Part shown: piece after piece, positions 34,387 through 45,192 of the stretch
Layout: each line of letters opens with the position of its first letter
Position numbering within the stretch: the stretch's first letter is position 1
Source: Taxillus chinensis
Taxonomy: Eukaryota > Streptophyta > Magnoliopsida > Santalales > Loranthaceae
Assembly: GCA_023512835.1 (NCBI GenBank)
Contig: CM042084.1
Span: 56,846,793 to 56,910,792 of the forward strand
Length of the DNA: 64,000 nt
Direction of reading: 5' to 3'
Notes under the pieces: model-generated
Told to the model about the DNA's origin: nothing
Database searches by the model: none
What the model saw: the letters and a program-made list of their open reading frames with translations, nothing else
Made by a program: the position numbers and the translations under genes

Positions 34387-34669
34387 CATCAATGAACTTT
34401 GAAACTGTGCATTTGCAAGCTAGGAGGGTGTTAAATTTGTTATAACTCGGATTCAACAATTGTGTTTGTTCCATGCATGACCACCATTAAAGTAAATTTC
34501 TCTTATATGTTTGTTATTGAATGAGGACAGACTATGAAACAATGACATTTATATGAATCTTAAACTTTGTTTATGATCTTTAGGATTTTGAAGTGTGGTC
34601 AGGAAAGACCTCTCTAACATTCCAAGGCTTATAAACATGTGAATTCTTGCTAGTATAGTTTTCCAGATC
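34387..34669. other. AT-rich sequence between two solo LTRs
   Basis: No gene or repeat is recognised. It appears to be the continuation of 31582-32127 and to continue again at 36086. Confidence 0.4.
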
Positions 34670-34674
34670 AGGTA

Positions 34675-36080
34675 TGTTGGATCAAACCCAGAATTTGGAT
34701 GATACGAATAAAACTCTATGTAATTTGATTTGAGACATTACATGTTTTATCTTAAGTTGTTGCCAAAGATATGATCTTAATCCAGACCTTCACTCATGAG
34801 AACAAAGCTAAGGACAGGATACATAATCTTGATTCGGACAAGAGTGAGTGTTATCAAACACTTGGTAAATAACCAAGTTTATACTTCATACGGAATAAGA
34901 ATTATTTGTGCGGACTAAACGCTTAAAGCTACGGACTAAGGAATCTACGTCTAACACTTTAAACGGACTAAGTCAAATAGATGCGGAGTAAGAATCCTAG
35001 TCTAACACTAGCACAGAGTAAGAGACGATTATTGCGGGATAAAAGCTAAGTCTTCCACTCAAGCAAACTAAGGACAAGAAAACACGGAGTAAAAAATCCG
35101 AGTCTTTCATACATGCGGAGTAAGGAATGACTTGTGCGGAATAAGGACCCAAGTGCTTTATTCGCACGGAGTAAGGAAAAGAAATGCGGAGTAAGGAATC
35201 CAAACCTTTTACTCATGCGGAGTAAGGATGCGCTGATACGAAGTAAGCCATCCGGTCTTTTCAACTCATGCGGAGTAAGGAAGCACTGATACGGAGTAAG
35301 CTCTCCGGACTTCTCGTTCATACGGAGTAAGGAGGCGCTAACACGGAATAAGGATTCCAGTATCAAACTGACACGGAGTAAGCAACCAATGAAACGGAGT
35401 AAGGATCCGTGCTTCATTAACACGGAGTAAGAAACTTTACTACGGATTAAGAAGATGCTACTTCAACTTATCTCTTCGCATTTAAAGTAGTCATCTCGCT
35501 GCGTCCCGATGTAAGACAAACTCATTGATAACCTAAAGCATCTTATACGTGGATCACACGGATATGTGGACATAACTTTAACTGCACTTGGGAACTCGCA
35601 AAGATACTTATGCTTTACAAACCCAAGATCTTGAACCCCACATCCGCAACATTTGAGACAAAGAGATTTTCGAGGAACAGTTAATGCTGCACGTTGCTCG
35701 GAAGAACAAGTTCCAATGATGTTTTTCACGGATGGTTGTAAATACTAACACTTGTATATTTTACTAGAAGCGCGCGAGGTGTAATAGAATAGATATACGT
35801 GCATATATGTACAAGAGCAAAAATAGAGATATTGGCTAGTGTGTGAGTTATCTGTAAACAGAGTGCTAGAGAGTTCAACAGTAGATCGAAAAGCTTTGTA
35901 AGCTTTAATCTGCTTATATTTTGTTGTAATTATCTTTTGATAATAAAACAAAATACTTCCACTATCTGGTTATCTTCCGTATTGATTTTATCTCTTAACC
36001 AGATTAGTGTTGTGCCAGAGAAGAGCGAAGAGTTTCAATTGGAGTCTATTCATCCCCCTCGAGGCTCCCAGGGACCAACA
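34675..36080 (+). mobile_element. Solo LTR of family C, TSD AGGTA
   Basis: A 1406 bp LTR from TGTTGGATCAAACCC to GGGACCAACA, with AGGTA on both sides (34670-34674 and 36081-36085). TGTTGG and CCAACA form its terminal inverted repeats. Between about 34885 and 35450 it consists of more than twenty degenerate copies of 'cggagtaaggaatcc'. A second copy of the same LTR begins at 63510. The end resembles copia LTRs, but no coding region is attached, so the class is uncertain. Confidence 0.88.
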
Positions 36081-36238
36081 AGGTACATATGATTTGTTGT
36101 CCGTGCTCTTTGTTAAAAGCAAACTTGCTTTCTAATAGTTATATCAACCTATGATAAATCTTGGAGCCTTTTATCCTATCATTGTACCTTTGAATAATTT
36201 AATCATATAATCTTCTTTATTTCTTATCATTCATCTAG

Positions 36239-36323
36239 GCTAGAAATGGAGTTGCAGGGATAATTGTCTCAAGGAGCTCGGCAACTTGACTGTGTGCTTA
36301 TTACTATCATGGCTCTGGAAGAG
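36239..36323 (+). pseudogene. Frameshifted exon of glycolate oxidase
   Basis: An AG acceptor (36237-36238) precedes and a GT donor (36324-36325) follows an 85 bp exon. It encodes GVAGIIVS, then in the shifted frame GARQLDCV and TIMALEE. This is the FMN-dependent (S)-2-hydroxy-acid oxidase of peroxisomal photorespiration, which turns glycolate into glyoxylate. Compared with the family's SNHGARQLD block, 5 bp are missing at the Asn-His codons, which removes the catalytic His and shifts the frame. No other exon is recognised nearby. It is a dead gene fragment or captured exon; identity is strong from the motif. Confidence 0.8.
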
Positions 36324-37208
36324 GTACTCACCATTCTTAATCCTGGTTTTTCTCTATGCTGTTAAAAAATATGATTGTTACATTGAGACCAACAAGCAGG
36401 TTGTGTTTTAAGATTCACAGTTGGTGTACCTAACAAGCTATGTAGTTGATCTTGTTTTTGAGAATTTTGGACCAAACTTTTCCATTGCTATATATTGTTA
36501 AAATTGAAATATATTCTAACATACTCCTTTTAGTTGTATGTGTTACAAAAAATATGCTTAATGTTATACTTTTTATTGCCTGGTTGGATAGAAGTTTATA
36601 TCCTTAGCTTTATAGTTTATATTAAATATTTATGAACTTCTTCTAGATTTTGCTCGAACCTTTCTCTTTATAATAACTATTGCCCAAAACAATTAATTGC
36701 TTATTTATTATTATTATTAGTGTTATAGATAATTCAATTCTTCATTGAATATAAAAATAGTTTCCTTTCAGAATTTGCTTCCATATACTCTTTAAGTAGC
36801 TAAAATTTCTATAAACTAAATTAATGATATAGATGTGTAATAATATTGGTAGACTGATTATTGGTTTTTTTTTTTGCAGAATGATAGTGCTTGCAATTTA
36901 TTTTGGCATGGAATGAAGATGATATTACTAGGGGTTTTATTTTAAGACATTTAGTGTTTATATTATGGTTTGTAAGAGAGTAATATTGTAAACTATTTTG
37001 GACATGTTTGTTTTTTATTATAACAATTCAAAATACTATTTCTCAATGTGGACAGATGTTAACAATATTTTGGATAGTTTGGCTTTTTTTGAATGTTGGT
37101 TGTTTTTGTAATTTACATGTATTTGTGAAATTTTAACCCATGATTTTAAGCATTTGAGAAAGCTTATTATATTTTTTGTGTCATTTACTGTAAGCCTTTT
37201 TGGTGTGT
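36324..37208. other. AT-rich intron-like sequence after the glycolate oxidase exon
   Basis: T-rich DNA with many TTATT runs and a poly-T tract before 'gcag' near 36880 that looks like a splice acceptor. I could not match the following bases to a glycolate oxidase exon. Confidence 0.4.
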
Positions 37209-37470
37209 TAGGTCTACTTGGCTTATAGTATGTCGGTCACTTTTTATAACACAAAAAGGTAATATTTTATGATCTTTAGCAACACATAATTATAACACAA
37301 TAAAAAGTGTTATGTAGAGAGTGCTATGATAAGCTTAAAAAAAGCTTACTGAAATGTTTCATAAGACAATAACATGTGTTATTGTATGATCTACCGTAAC
37401 ATAAAGTCGCATAACACACCGAAAGGTGTTACCGAAAGGTGGGGGACTTTCCATAAGCCAAGTAGAGCTA
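37209..37470. mobile_element. Small TIR element (MITE-like)
   Basis: TAGGTCTACTTGGCTTATAG at the left end and its near-complement at the right end (CCATAAGCCAAGTAGAGCTA) form inverted repeats of about 20 bp around 262 bp of AT-rich DNA with 'taacac' repeats. TA may be the target duplication. No transposase is coded, so the superfamily is open. Confidence 0.6.
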
Positions 37471-39414
37471 ATTGTAGGTCCCAAAGTGAGTCTAGAGGGG
37501 GGTGAATAGACTTTCTTGTTGCTCTGAAGCTAGATCGTTAGCTGGTTTATACTACTTCTATGGATAACTATGATGGAAGTATTTATGGAGAAGATGACAG
37601 TAGTAATTTGAGTGATAATGTGAGGCATAATGAACTATCAGACAAATCTGAGATGGGAGTAAATGCTCTTTGCTAAACAGATATTAGATGTAACAGGAAT
37701 GAGCTTTGATAGTTTGGATTGTGGGAAACAACACAGAGATGAGACTCGATGATAGTGCTGGATCTTTGATGAACAAGGGGTTTTGATTGATCACAACATT
37801 TGATCTTGATCTTGGTTCAACGCGGCGCACAACACTTTGAAGTTCTCTTTTCTCTCTCTTAGTCTTTCTCTCTTGCGTTAGAACTCTTGCTTGAATTCTT
37901 CAAAAGATCTATCTTGATGTGTGAAAGAATCCTTTTTCTTGTATTCTGTGTATTCCATGCTTTTAAAGAAAGACACAAACTCATATTTTCGTCGTTTTTT
38001 GAGAGAGAGATATATATTTTAAGTTTAGATTGCTGTGCGCCTAGTTGTCCATCCAACAGACTGACTTCCCGCTACTGGATATGCGGGATGTCAAGGGATG
38101 GGTTGATCTGCTCTGATTTGCAGATTTGTTGTCCATGCTACGCAGTTGCATGCCCATACTTGCGCAGTCAATCTTAGCCGTTCATCCGTGGAAAGTGGTT
38201 AATCGCAATTAATGCGGCATTAATTACACTCCACTGCTCGAGACAGGCAGGCTTATCGTACAAACCCTAGTCAAGATATCGATAAGTGAATACGCTTAGG
38301 GTTATAAGTATGCCTTGAAGGTTGGTGCCTCGTAGGTTTGATGACTCGAAGGTTTCGGTTAGAGCCTGTTGAGGTTGCGTACGTTTACTGGGCTTTACGG
38401 TGTTGATATATGCGAGTCTACGACTCATATATCTTCGAGTCTCCGAGGCTAGAGTTCGAGTTAGAATAAGTCTGTTGTGTCACTCTATTAATCGTAAGTC
38501 GGCGACTCGTGAGTCTACGACTCTACGAGTCTGCAACTATCCTAATGGCTCTTAGAGTGATTTCTTCGAGGCGTGCTTAATCTTCCCATGGTTACGGTTG
38601 CGAGTCTATGACCCTAGCTTCTGGGTCTATGACCTTTGGGTTTCTCGGCTTATTTACTTGACTAAGAGGCTGTTCGACTCTGCGAGTCTTCAACCTTGAA
38701 AACCTTCGACTCTACGAGTCTTGGACTTTACATTTCTTCCTTAGCCTTTCGCATTTACTCATGTACTGAGTTTCCGTATTCTATGAGTCTTCGACTCTAC
38801 GGCTACGACCCTTTAACTATAACGCTTAACATTCTAGATCTCCGAGTCTGTGACGTCTGACAATTTCTTTAGATTAACAGTATCTATTTCTACGACCCTT
38901 GAGTCTACGACTCTATGGCCCTTGAGTTACAGTTACACTTGTGTTTGTCGGTCATTATTGCTTCAACTCTTCGACCTACGAGTCTGCGAGTCCCGTTTTC
39001 TTAATCGTTTTAAGGCTGCGACCCTAGGACCCTTGAGTCTACGAGTTTAGCGGTACTTCAGTGACATGAGCGCTCTAGGGACTCTATAGTTCTACAGGCT
39101 TCGAGTCTTCGAGTTATTTAAGTTTGGTTACTTTAGAATTCTTTGACTCTACGAGTCTCTGAATTTAATCGTCGCTTACAGTAACGCTCTCTTTTTCGTA
39201 CTGTGACTCTATGACCTTTGACCCGGGATCTACAAGTCGCAATGTGTTTTGTCACAAGTATGCTTCGAGTCTCCAGACCCTACGAGTCTACGAGCCTCTC
39301 GCTAATATGTCCTGTGACAGTTTTACTTCTACGAACTACGACTCTTCGACCCTACGACCTTCGGATTTTCGAGCCTCCGCACTTGGACTATATTTTGGTA
39401 GCTTCATCAAATCC
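37471..39414 (-). repeat. LTR fragment with GAGTC/ACTCTACGAG array
   Basis: It starts TGTAGGTCCCAAAG with a 'gagggggGTGAATAGAC' block, resembling the reverse complement of the family C LTR end, so it is probably an LTR on the minus strand. From about 38330 to 39380 it is filled with degenerate units around 'cgagtctacgactc'. No matching other end is found; it stops at the CACTA-like terminus. Confidence 0.5.
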
Positions 39415-39501
39415 TATATTTCCAACACTAATACCCCAAAAAGTGTTACGGTGTCTTACAAGAATATATTTTATGTCTTATTGAAGGCCTGATTTCTTAT
39501 A
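39415..39501 (-). mobile_element. Possible CACTA element terminus
   Basis: TTTCTTATAGTG at 39490-39501 is CACTATAAGAAA on the minus strand, close to the CACTACAAGAAA terminus of plant CACTA elements, with a 'gtgttacggtgtcttac' subterminal block. No partner terminus was found. Confidence 0.35.
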
Positions 39502-40420
39502 GTGAAGGAAAGACAAAGGCTAATGCATCTAGGGCCAAGAGTGCATCACCGCAGACAAAAGGATTAGGCCATAGGGAACAAAGTAGCAAAGATAGAAAAC
39601 CCAAGAAACTTGTATCCCCTATTTCACCTCCACACTATAGTGTATGCTCAATCTGTAGAGAAATAGGTCATTACCACTATGAGTGTTGGATATTGTATGA
39701 TGACTGGTTATATAATCAAGCTCATATAAATAAAAATCAGGTTGTCAATGAGGATTCTACAAACAAGTCCAAATCTATATCTAAAAGAAATTCCTCACCT
39801 AAGAAGAAACAAAATAGAGAAGCTAAAGTTTCGAACAAAGTTAAAACAACATCAAAAGAAAAGATAGTTTCTAAGTCAGTTCTAAACCGGACATGTTGCC
39901 TCCGTTATTGTTCCACTTAACCGCCTGAAACAAGTTTGGGCACCAAAATCGTAATTTGTTGTTGTGCAAGCATCTTTGGAATTCATTTCCAACCCACTTG
40001 AAGACCAAGATAAATCATAACAAATGGATACTTGATAACAGTATGCTCACGGCACATGATGGGTGACCCCTCCCTACTCATCGGTGTTATTGAGAAACGA
40101 GAAACATTCGTTACATATGGAGACAACAACAAAGGTAAGACTATGGAGTATGACACTTTAACCAATGACTATGTATCAATAACCAATGTTGCAATGATCG
40201 AAGGTTTAAAGCATAATTTTCTAAGTATTAGTCATTTATATACAAGGCATTTATTGTTTCATTCCGTCCAACACTTCCACATTCACGGAAACTAAATCAA
40301 GATATTATGTTATCTCGAATCAAAAGATAAGGACATATACTCGGTGGCCCTAAGAAATCAATCTTCTGGCCAGTATGCTTCCCCATCAAGGCATATCAAG
40401 AAAAAAGCTGGTGTCATCAC
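39502..40420 (+). pseudogene. Copia gag zinc knuckle and protease fragment
   Basis: Plus-strand translation gives CSICREIGHYHYEC, a CCHC knuckle (about 39637-39680), then a lysine-rich stretch. A protease region follows: KWILDN then, shifted, RHMMGDPSLLIGV and VAMIEGLKHNFLSISHL. This is the gag-protease junction of a Ty1/copia element. Frameshifts and stops separate the pieces, and the active-site triplet is damaged. RT and integrase are absent. Confidence 0.72.
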
Positions 40421-40859
40421 CCGATGTCATTCAGGCTCATGACTGGCACGAGGTACTCTTTTGGATGGACATTCGGTCATTCAACCATCATTAACGCAGC
40501 TTCGCACAAAAACCGAAAAGAGAGAAAGTAAAAGAATGAGTCGCCACCAAATAAAAATGAAGGTGTGTTTGGCCACCTAGAAGGGTCTATGGTTCTAGAG
40601 AATAGGTTTAGGAGTCGGTTACGCATGAGGAAAGGAGAAGTACTCTCGCAACCCCACAACGCCCAAAATTGGCACCTAGTCTTTATTTATGGGTGCTTAC
40701 TGGTTTTAAGTTTTTTTGTTTTCCTTTTTTATTATGTTTCGGAATGGGGAGTGATTTTATTTATAAAAGATGGATGTGGGAGTTGATCCCTTGTGGCAAC
40801 GAGGTAAAAGAGGATTTTAATAAAATGAAAAGATTGTTAGAAGAGGCTTGTCTTGGAAA
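40421..40859. other. 'gagtcgccacc' block and unassigned sequence
   Basis: Bases about 40524-40680 ('gagtcgccaccaaa...gagtcggttacgcatgagg...cgcaaccccacaacgcc') resemble the block inside segment X and, inverted, the LTR ends of the Tat-like element. Such blocks are common in plant gypsy LTR regions. No gene is seen. Confidence 0.5.
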
Positions 40860-41384
40860 CGAATCAGGGCTGCTAAGCTTGATGATGCTTCATGGGCCTA
40901 CAGGATAGCTTTTAAGACTCCTATTGGAATGTCTCCATACCGCATTGTGTATGGGAAGTCCTATTATCTATGTGTGGAGATAGAGCATAAGGCTCGTGGG
41001 CTACACAAACGGTGAATCTAGATCCTAGTTTAGCCAAAAAAAGATTACTGCAGACTCACAGAGGAATTCAGATTGGAAGCATATAAGAATGCCAAAATTT
41101 ATAAAGACAAAACTAAGAAATGACACGACACTCATATACAACCTTATACATTTGATCCAGGGTAGCAAGTTTTACTCTTTAACTCTTGGTTAAAGCTTTT
41201 TCCAGGAAAACTCATATCAAAGTGGGCAGGCCCTTTCAAGGTATTACAGGTATTACCCTATGGCACAGTTGAGTTAGAGGGCAATTCCAAAGAGACCTTC
41301 AAGGTTAATGGGCAAAGACTCAAACTGTATTTGGGAGTACTAGCTAAGTGTGGAGCTGGCCTCACTAAGCTTGGAGAACCATAA
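40860..41384 (+). pseudogene. Athila-type integrase C-terminus
   Basis: The frame reads [32 protein letters not shown] and [13 protein letters not shown]. After stops it continues EEFRLEAYKNAKIYKDKTK, VLLFNSWLKLFPGKL, WAGPFKVLQVLPYGTVELEG and FKVNGQRLKLYLG. This is the end of the integrase of Athila-type Ty3/gypsy elements. At least five in-frame stops are present. Its downstream flank fits an Athila layout: spacer, degraded coding region, then 3' region and LTR at 59370-61930, with other insertions between. Confidence 0.85.
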
Positions 41385-41582
41385 GCCAAACGTCGTCTAG
41401 CTCAAGACGAAAAATGAGACATTGACCGGGAGGCAAACCGGTATGATCCTTTTATTTTAATGTCATGCTAGTTATTTTTTGTTGTTTTGTTTAGTCTTTG
41501 TTTGTGGTGTTATATAGGTGGAATAAAGAGGAGCATTTTGGAATTAAACGAGGAACAAACATGCATCAGGTCAACCTCGACT
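41385..41582. other. Spacer after the Athila integrase
   Basis: T-rich spacer without recognisable coding sequence, ending in the first TCGAC motifs and the TRIM target duplication AGGTT. Confidence 0.5.
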
Positions 41583-41587
41583 AGGTT

Positions 41588-41999
41588 TGTAGTGTCCCAC
41601 ATCGGCTGGGGAGGAGAACGAAGCAGGCTACTTAGGTGGCTGCATCAACCTCTTCTAGCACGACGCGTTTTGGGGGCTGAGGGCCTACCAAAAATAAAAC
41701 CGTGTGGGCGAGGCCAAAGCGGACAATATCGGGCTATGGGTGGGCTGGGCTATTACAAATGGTATCGTAGCTAGGGGCCCGGGTCGATGTGCCGGCGAGG
41801 ATGCCGGGCTCTTCGAGGGGGGGGGGTGGATGTAGTGTCCCACATCGGCTGGGGAGGAGAACGAAGCAGGCTACTTAGGTGGCTACGGAAACCTCTTCTA
41901 GCACGACACGTTTTGGGGGCTGAGGGCCTACCAAACAAAACCGTGCGGGTGAGGCCCAAAGCGGACAATATCGGGCTATGGGTGGGCTGGGCTGTTACA
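41588..41999 (+). mobile_element. Complete TRIM element, TSD AGGTT
   Basis: Two direct repeats of 170 and 169 bp (41588-41757 and 41831-41999), both starting TGTAGTGTCCCACATCGG and ending TTACA, enclose a 73 bp core. The core begins near TGGTATCGTAG (41760-41770), a degenerate tRNA-Met primer site, and ends in a G-rich PPT (about 41816-41830). AGGTT lies at 41583-41587 and 42000-42004. It codes for nothing and would depend on proteins of another element. Confidence 0.93.
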
Positions 42000-42004
42000 A
42001 GGTT

Positions 42005-42725
42005 GAATGTGCGACATTGACTCGTGTCGAAAATCAGGTCACATCGACCAAGAACCAGCATTACTCTCTAGATGTTACATCTGATTGACCGCGACCACTC
42101 ACAAGGTCGATGCCAACCAACATCGAAAATCTTCTTGTATTGACCAAGTGTGAAGACATCACACTAGAACTTCAATGGTCGATGTCGAGTCCTTTCAAGT
42201 CGATCGACCAACATGTTGACCCACATCGACAATCCTATCATATTGACTAGTTTGGTGAGGGAACTCTCTAGAAAGTGAAATAGTCAATCTTGATCCACCA
42301 CAAAGTGGACGTCGACCCACATCGAAAACATTGTCATGTCGGCTAAGTATGAATAAATCACACCGGTATTGCACGGTCAAGGTCGATCAACCATCAAGCT
42401 CGATGTCGACCCATGTCCAAAACATTATCGGATCGACCACATGCTCAATGAACTCTCGGAAACTACATTGGTCGACATCAATCCTAAGTTGTGCGACATC
42501 CAACCACATCAAAAAAATTTCACATCGACCATACAAAAAAGCCAACTCTATGTCCATTGCTCTAGTTGACATCGACCGGTAACGATCGCATGTCGACCCA
42601 TATCGATCTTATATCTCACATCGACCAACTTAACATGAGATATCAATATTGGTTGATGTCGACCTTATTTAGGCGAGCTCGACTATCATCGACCTACATT
42701 CTCACATTGACCATGTACATCGACC
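42005..42725. repeat. TCGACC/CATCGACC-rich degenerate array
   Basis: Motifs such as 'catcgacc', 'gtcgaccca' and 'tcgatgtcgac' recur through the whole stretch without a fixed period. It is related in motif to the arrays in segment X and, as the complement, to 60940-61230. Confidence 0.65.
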
Positions 42726-42780
42726 CTTGTCCTTTTAAACCTCACCTCATTCTTCCAATCCTATTGTCCGACACAAGCTA

Positions 42781-44336
42781 AACCCTAAGCCCGATCAGCA
42801 ATGTTGAATCTAAACCCTAGCTTCAAATAGTTGGATTTTCGTGAATCGATCAAGTATGGGGTGGTCGAGGTGCTACATCTTGCTCGTCTATCCTCATTTT
42901 TCAAGTTCATCATGGTTCATGCCGGCCACATACTAGATTGGACAGCACTTGGAGAAGCTGTCGGCAACATGGAAGGATAGAGTTGCGGTCTTATTACAAG
43001 AGAGTGCATTGGGGAATATTTGCTACTGATCCATGCCCAATCCTCACAAAGATTGCACTACCTTCTATCGCACGATGGTGACACTTGATGATAGAGTTGT
43101 AGCTACCATTCAAAGCGTTGAGGTTACTCTCTCTTGAGGAGGTACTCCGGACTATTTTCAATATCCCAATAGGTACTATCCCTCTTCCTGTGTTAAGCAA
43201 GAATGAACTAATGGCACTGTTTGATTACGTTGAACCTGAGGGTGTCCTTAGGCGATATCCCAAGAAAATGGGATTCAATGGCATGGATTGGTTTTTCGCA
43301 TTCCTTATTGGTAAATGCATTTACTATCGCTAAAAGGTGTGGATAGTGTACCCTATAGGCATTTGCACTTGTCTTTATAGTCTACATTAGGGGTTAGATA
43401 TGGGATGGGCTACCGTTATCTTTGAAGGGTGGAGAGATCGCATGAACTTGAACATTTATGGTCAATTATTAACTAAAGTTATGTTATTTTAGCATCCCTC
43501 AGTTTTTGTTGCCAGAACAACCACACCATACCCAAATAATTTGATTCTAAGGAATGTATCTGATAATGGTTATGTGGATGCTCGTAACGCAGGAAGATTA
43601 CATCCTGCCCCTCGTCCTGCTGTTAGTGTAGCTAACATCTCTTAGAAGCAACCCACGTATCCATCCTTTGTTGAGAGGATATCGAGGGGTGAAAGAAGTC
43701 AGAAGGAGACAATAAACAACTAGTTAGAGCAATTTTGGATTTTATTTGCACAATCACGATCGGAGGCTGAAATCGTAGGGTTTGGCTTCGTATGGCATGT
43801 CCTTAGCCGCAGGCCGATATGGTTGATTGGGCGATGTAACATAAACTTATTCCGAGAGGAGGCCTACACTCAATACCTCGAGGCCCTTTATGAGGCCCCT
43901 ATCAGCCCTAGCAAAGGGCCGTATTAGTGGACAAGCATTGCCACCCATGTTAGCCATTCTCAAGAAGTCTATAGACCCACACTTCTCTCCTATTAATCGG
44001 AGGTTGGGAAGTTTAGCTATTGGTCAAACAGATCTAGCCAATCGGATGAAAGCATTTCAAGCCTTCCTCGAAAGCCAAAAGAGAGCCTCCCCCTCGACTA
44101 GTTTTTCCTCTTCACCTTCCACTTTAGACTCTTCTCGCATCTGCTGAGGCCAGTGCTTCTCCGAATCCGCTCCACCGCAATGAAGGCATTCCAAAAAGAC
44201 ACGTCATGTGGCCACCCCATATTCTTCTTCCTCTTCATGTCTATCACTACAATGAATCTCTCTCAACGTGGTTACATGTATAAGCCGGGATGTTATGCAA
44301 GTTTATGATGCCTTTCATGATTCACCAGTCAGATTT
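42781..44336 (+). pseudogene. Degraded retrotransposon coding region, possibly env-like
   Basis: Pieces such as LSLEEVLRTIFNIPIGTIP and ELMALFDYVEPEGVLRRYP (43118-43333) and a frame at 43890-44147 look like remains of a protein, broken by many stops. The place, between an Athila integrase end and an Athila-like 3' region, fits the extra env-like frame of Athila elements. I cannot confirm the family from the residues. It is cut by the family A LTR at 44342. Confidence 0.4.
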
Positions 44337-45192
44337 GAGTTTGTAATTACCCGTATTTTAGGATGTGGAGTTAGTCATAGTTTTGCCTTTTGGGGTGGCA
44401 ATTGTTGAGTTTTAGGGAGTTTTATTCCCACACACATTGGCTTGAACACTTTGTATGATGATGGGCAAGCTTCGAGGTAAGAGATGAGCCCAAGAGGGAA
44501 CCTTTAGGGGGTGCACGTGACAATGCACGTGACAATGGTTTATCACAGTGGTGGTGTTTTTGCATGGGAGCCTTTCAAGGGGTTATTCTAAGTCTTGTGG
44601 CAAAATCTCAGGGGCATTTGGAGCTTGCACGTGACAATGGCCTTTGTCAAGTGACCATGTTTTTGCACCATCACCTTGGTTTTGTTATTCTAATAATCTT
44701 TTCCCAAAGGGACATGTTTGAATTATGGTATTTTGTCATGTGTGGATGCGGGAAGGTTATAGCATGTTTTATTATTAAAACTACGTCGTTTTAATAATGG
44801 GAATCACTTAATCAAAACTACGTCATTTTGATGTTGTGGTGTGTATATAAGGAGGTGGAGACCTCTTGTATTGGGGTTTTAGGGGTTCATCCGTCGTAGC
44901 CGCTCAGAGAGAGAGAGAGAAAGAGGGAGATTGGGAGAGAGAGCTCCTAATCATGGCCAGTTGTGGTGGTTCCCGTGGTTGGACGGCGTTTAGCGTGGAA
45001 GCAAGAGCGTGAAGGATCCTTCGAGATAGAGGTTTTGTTCTTCCTTGAATCTATCCCAGGGTATTTGCCATGTGGTAGGCGATTTGTGGCTTTTTGGATA
45101 TATATATATATAAATCTATATAGGTGTAATCTCCTATATGGATGTTGGCCTTCAATGGCATGTTACGTTTGATTTTGACGTTGAGTCCGGGG

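Noticed and set aside
34997..35423. Minus-strand reading frames rich in LLRMS-type repeats.
   Set aside because: They are the translation of the CGGAGTAAG array in an LTR, open in part because of the repeated motif.
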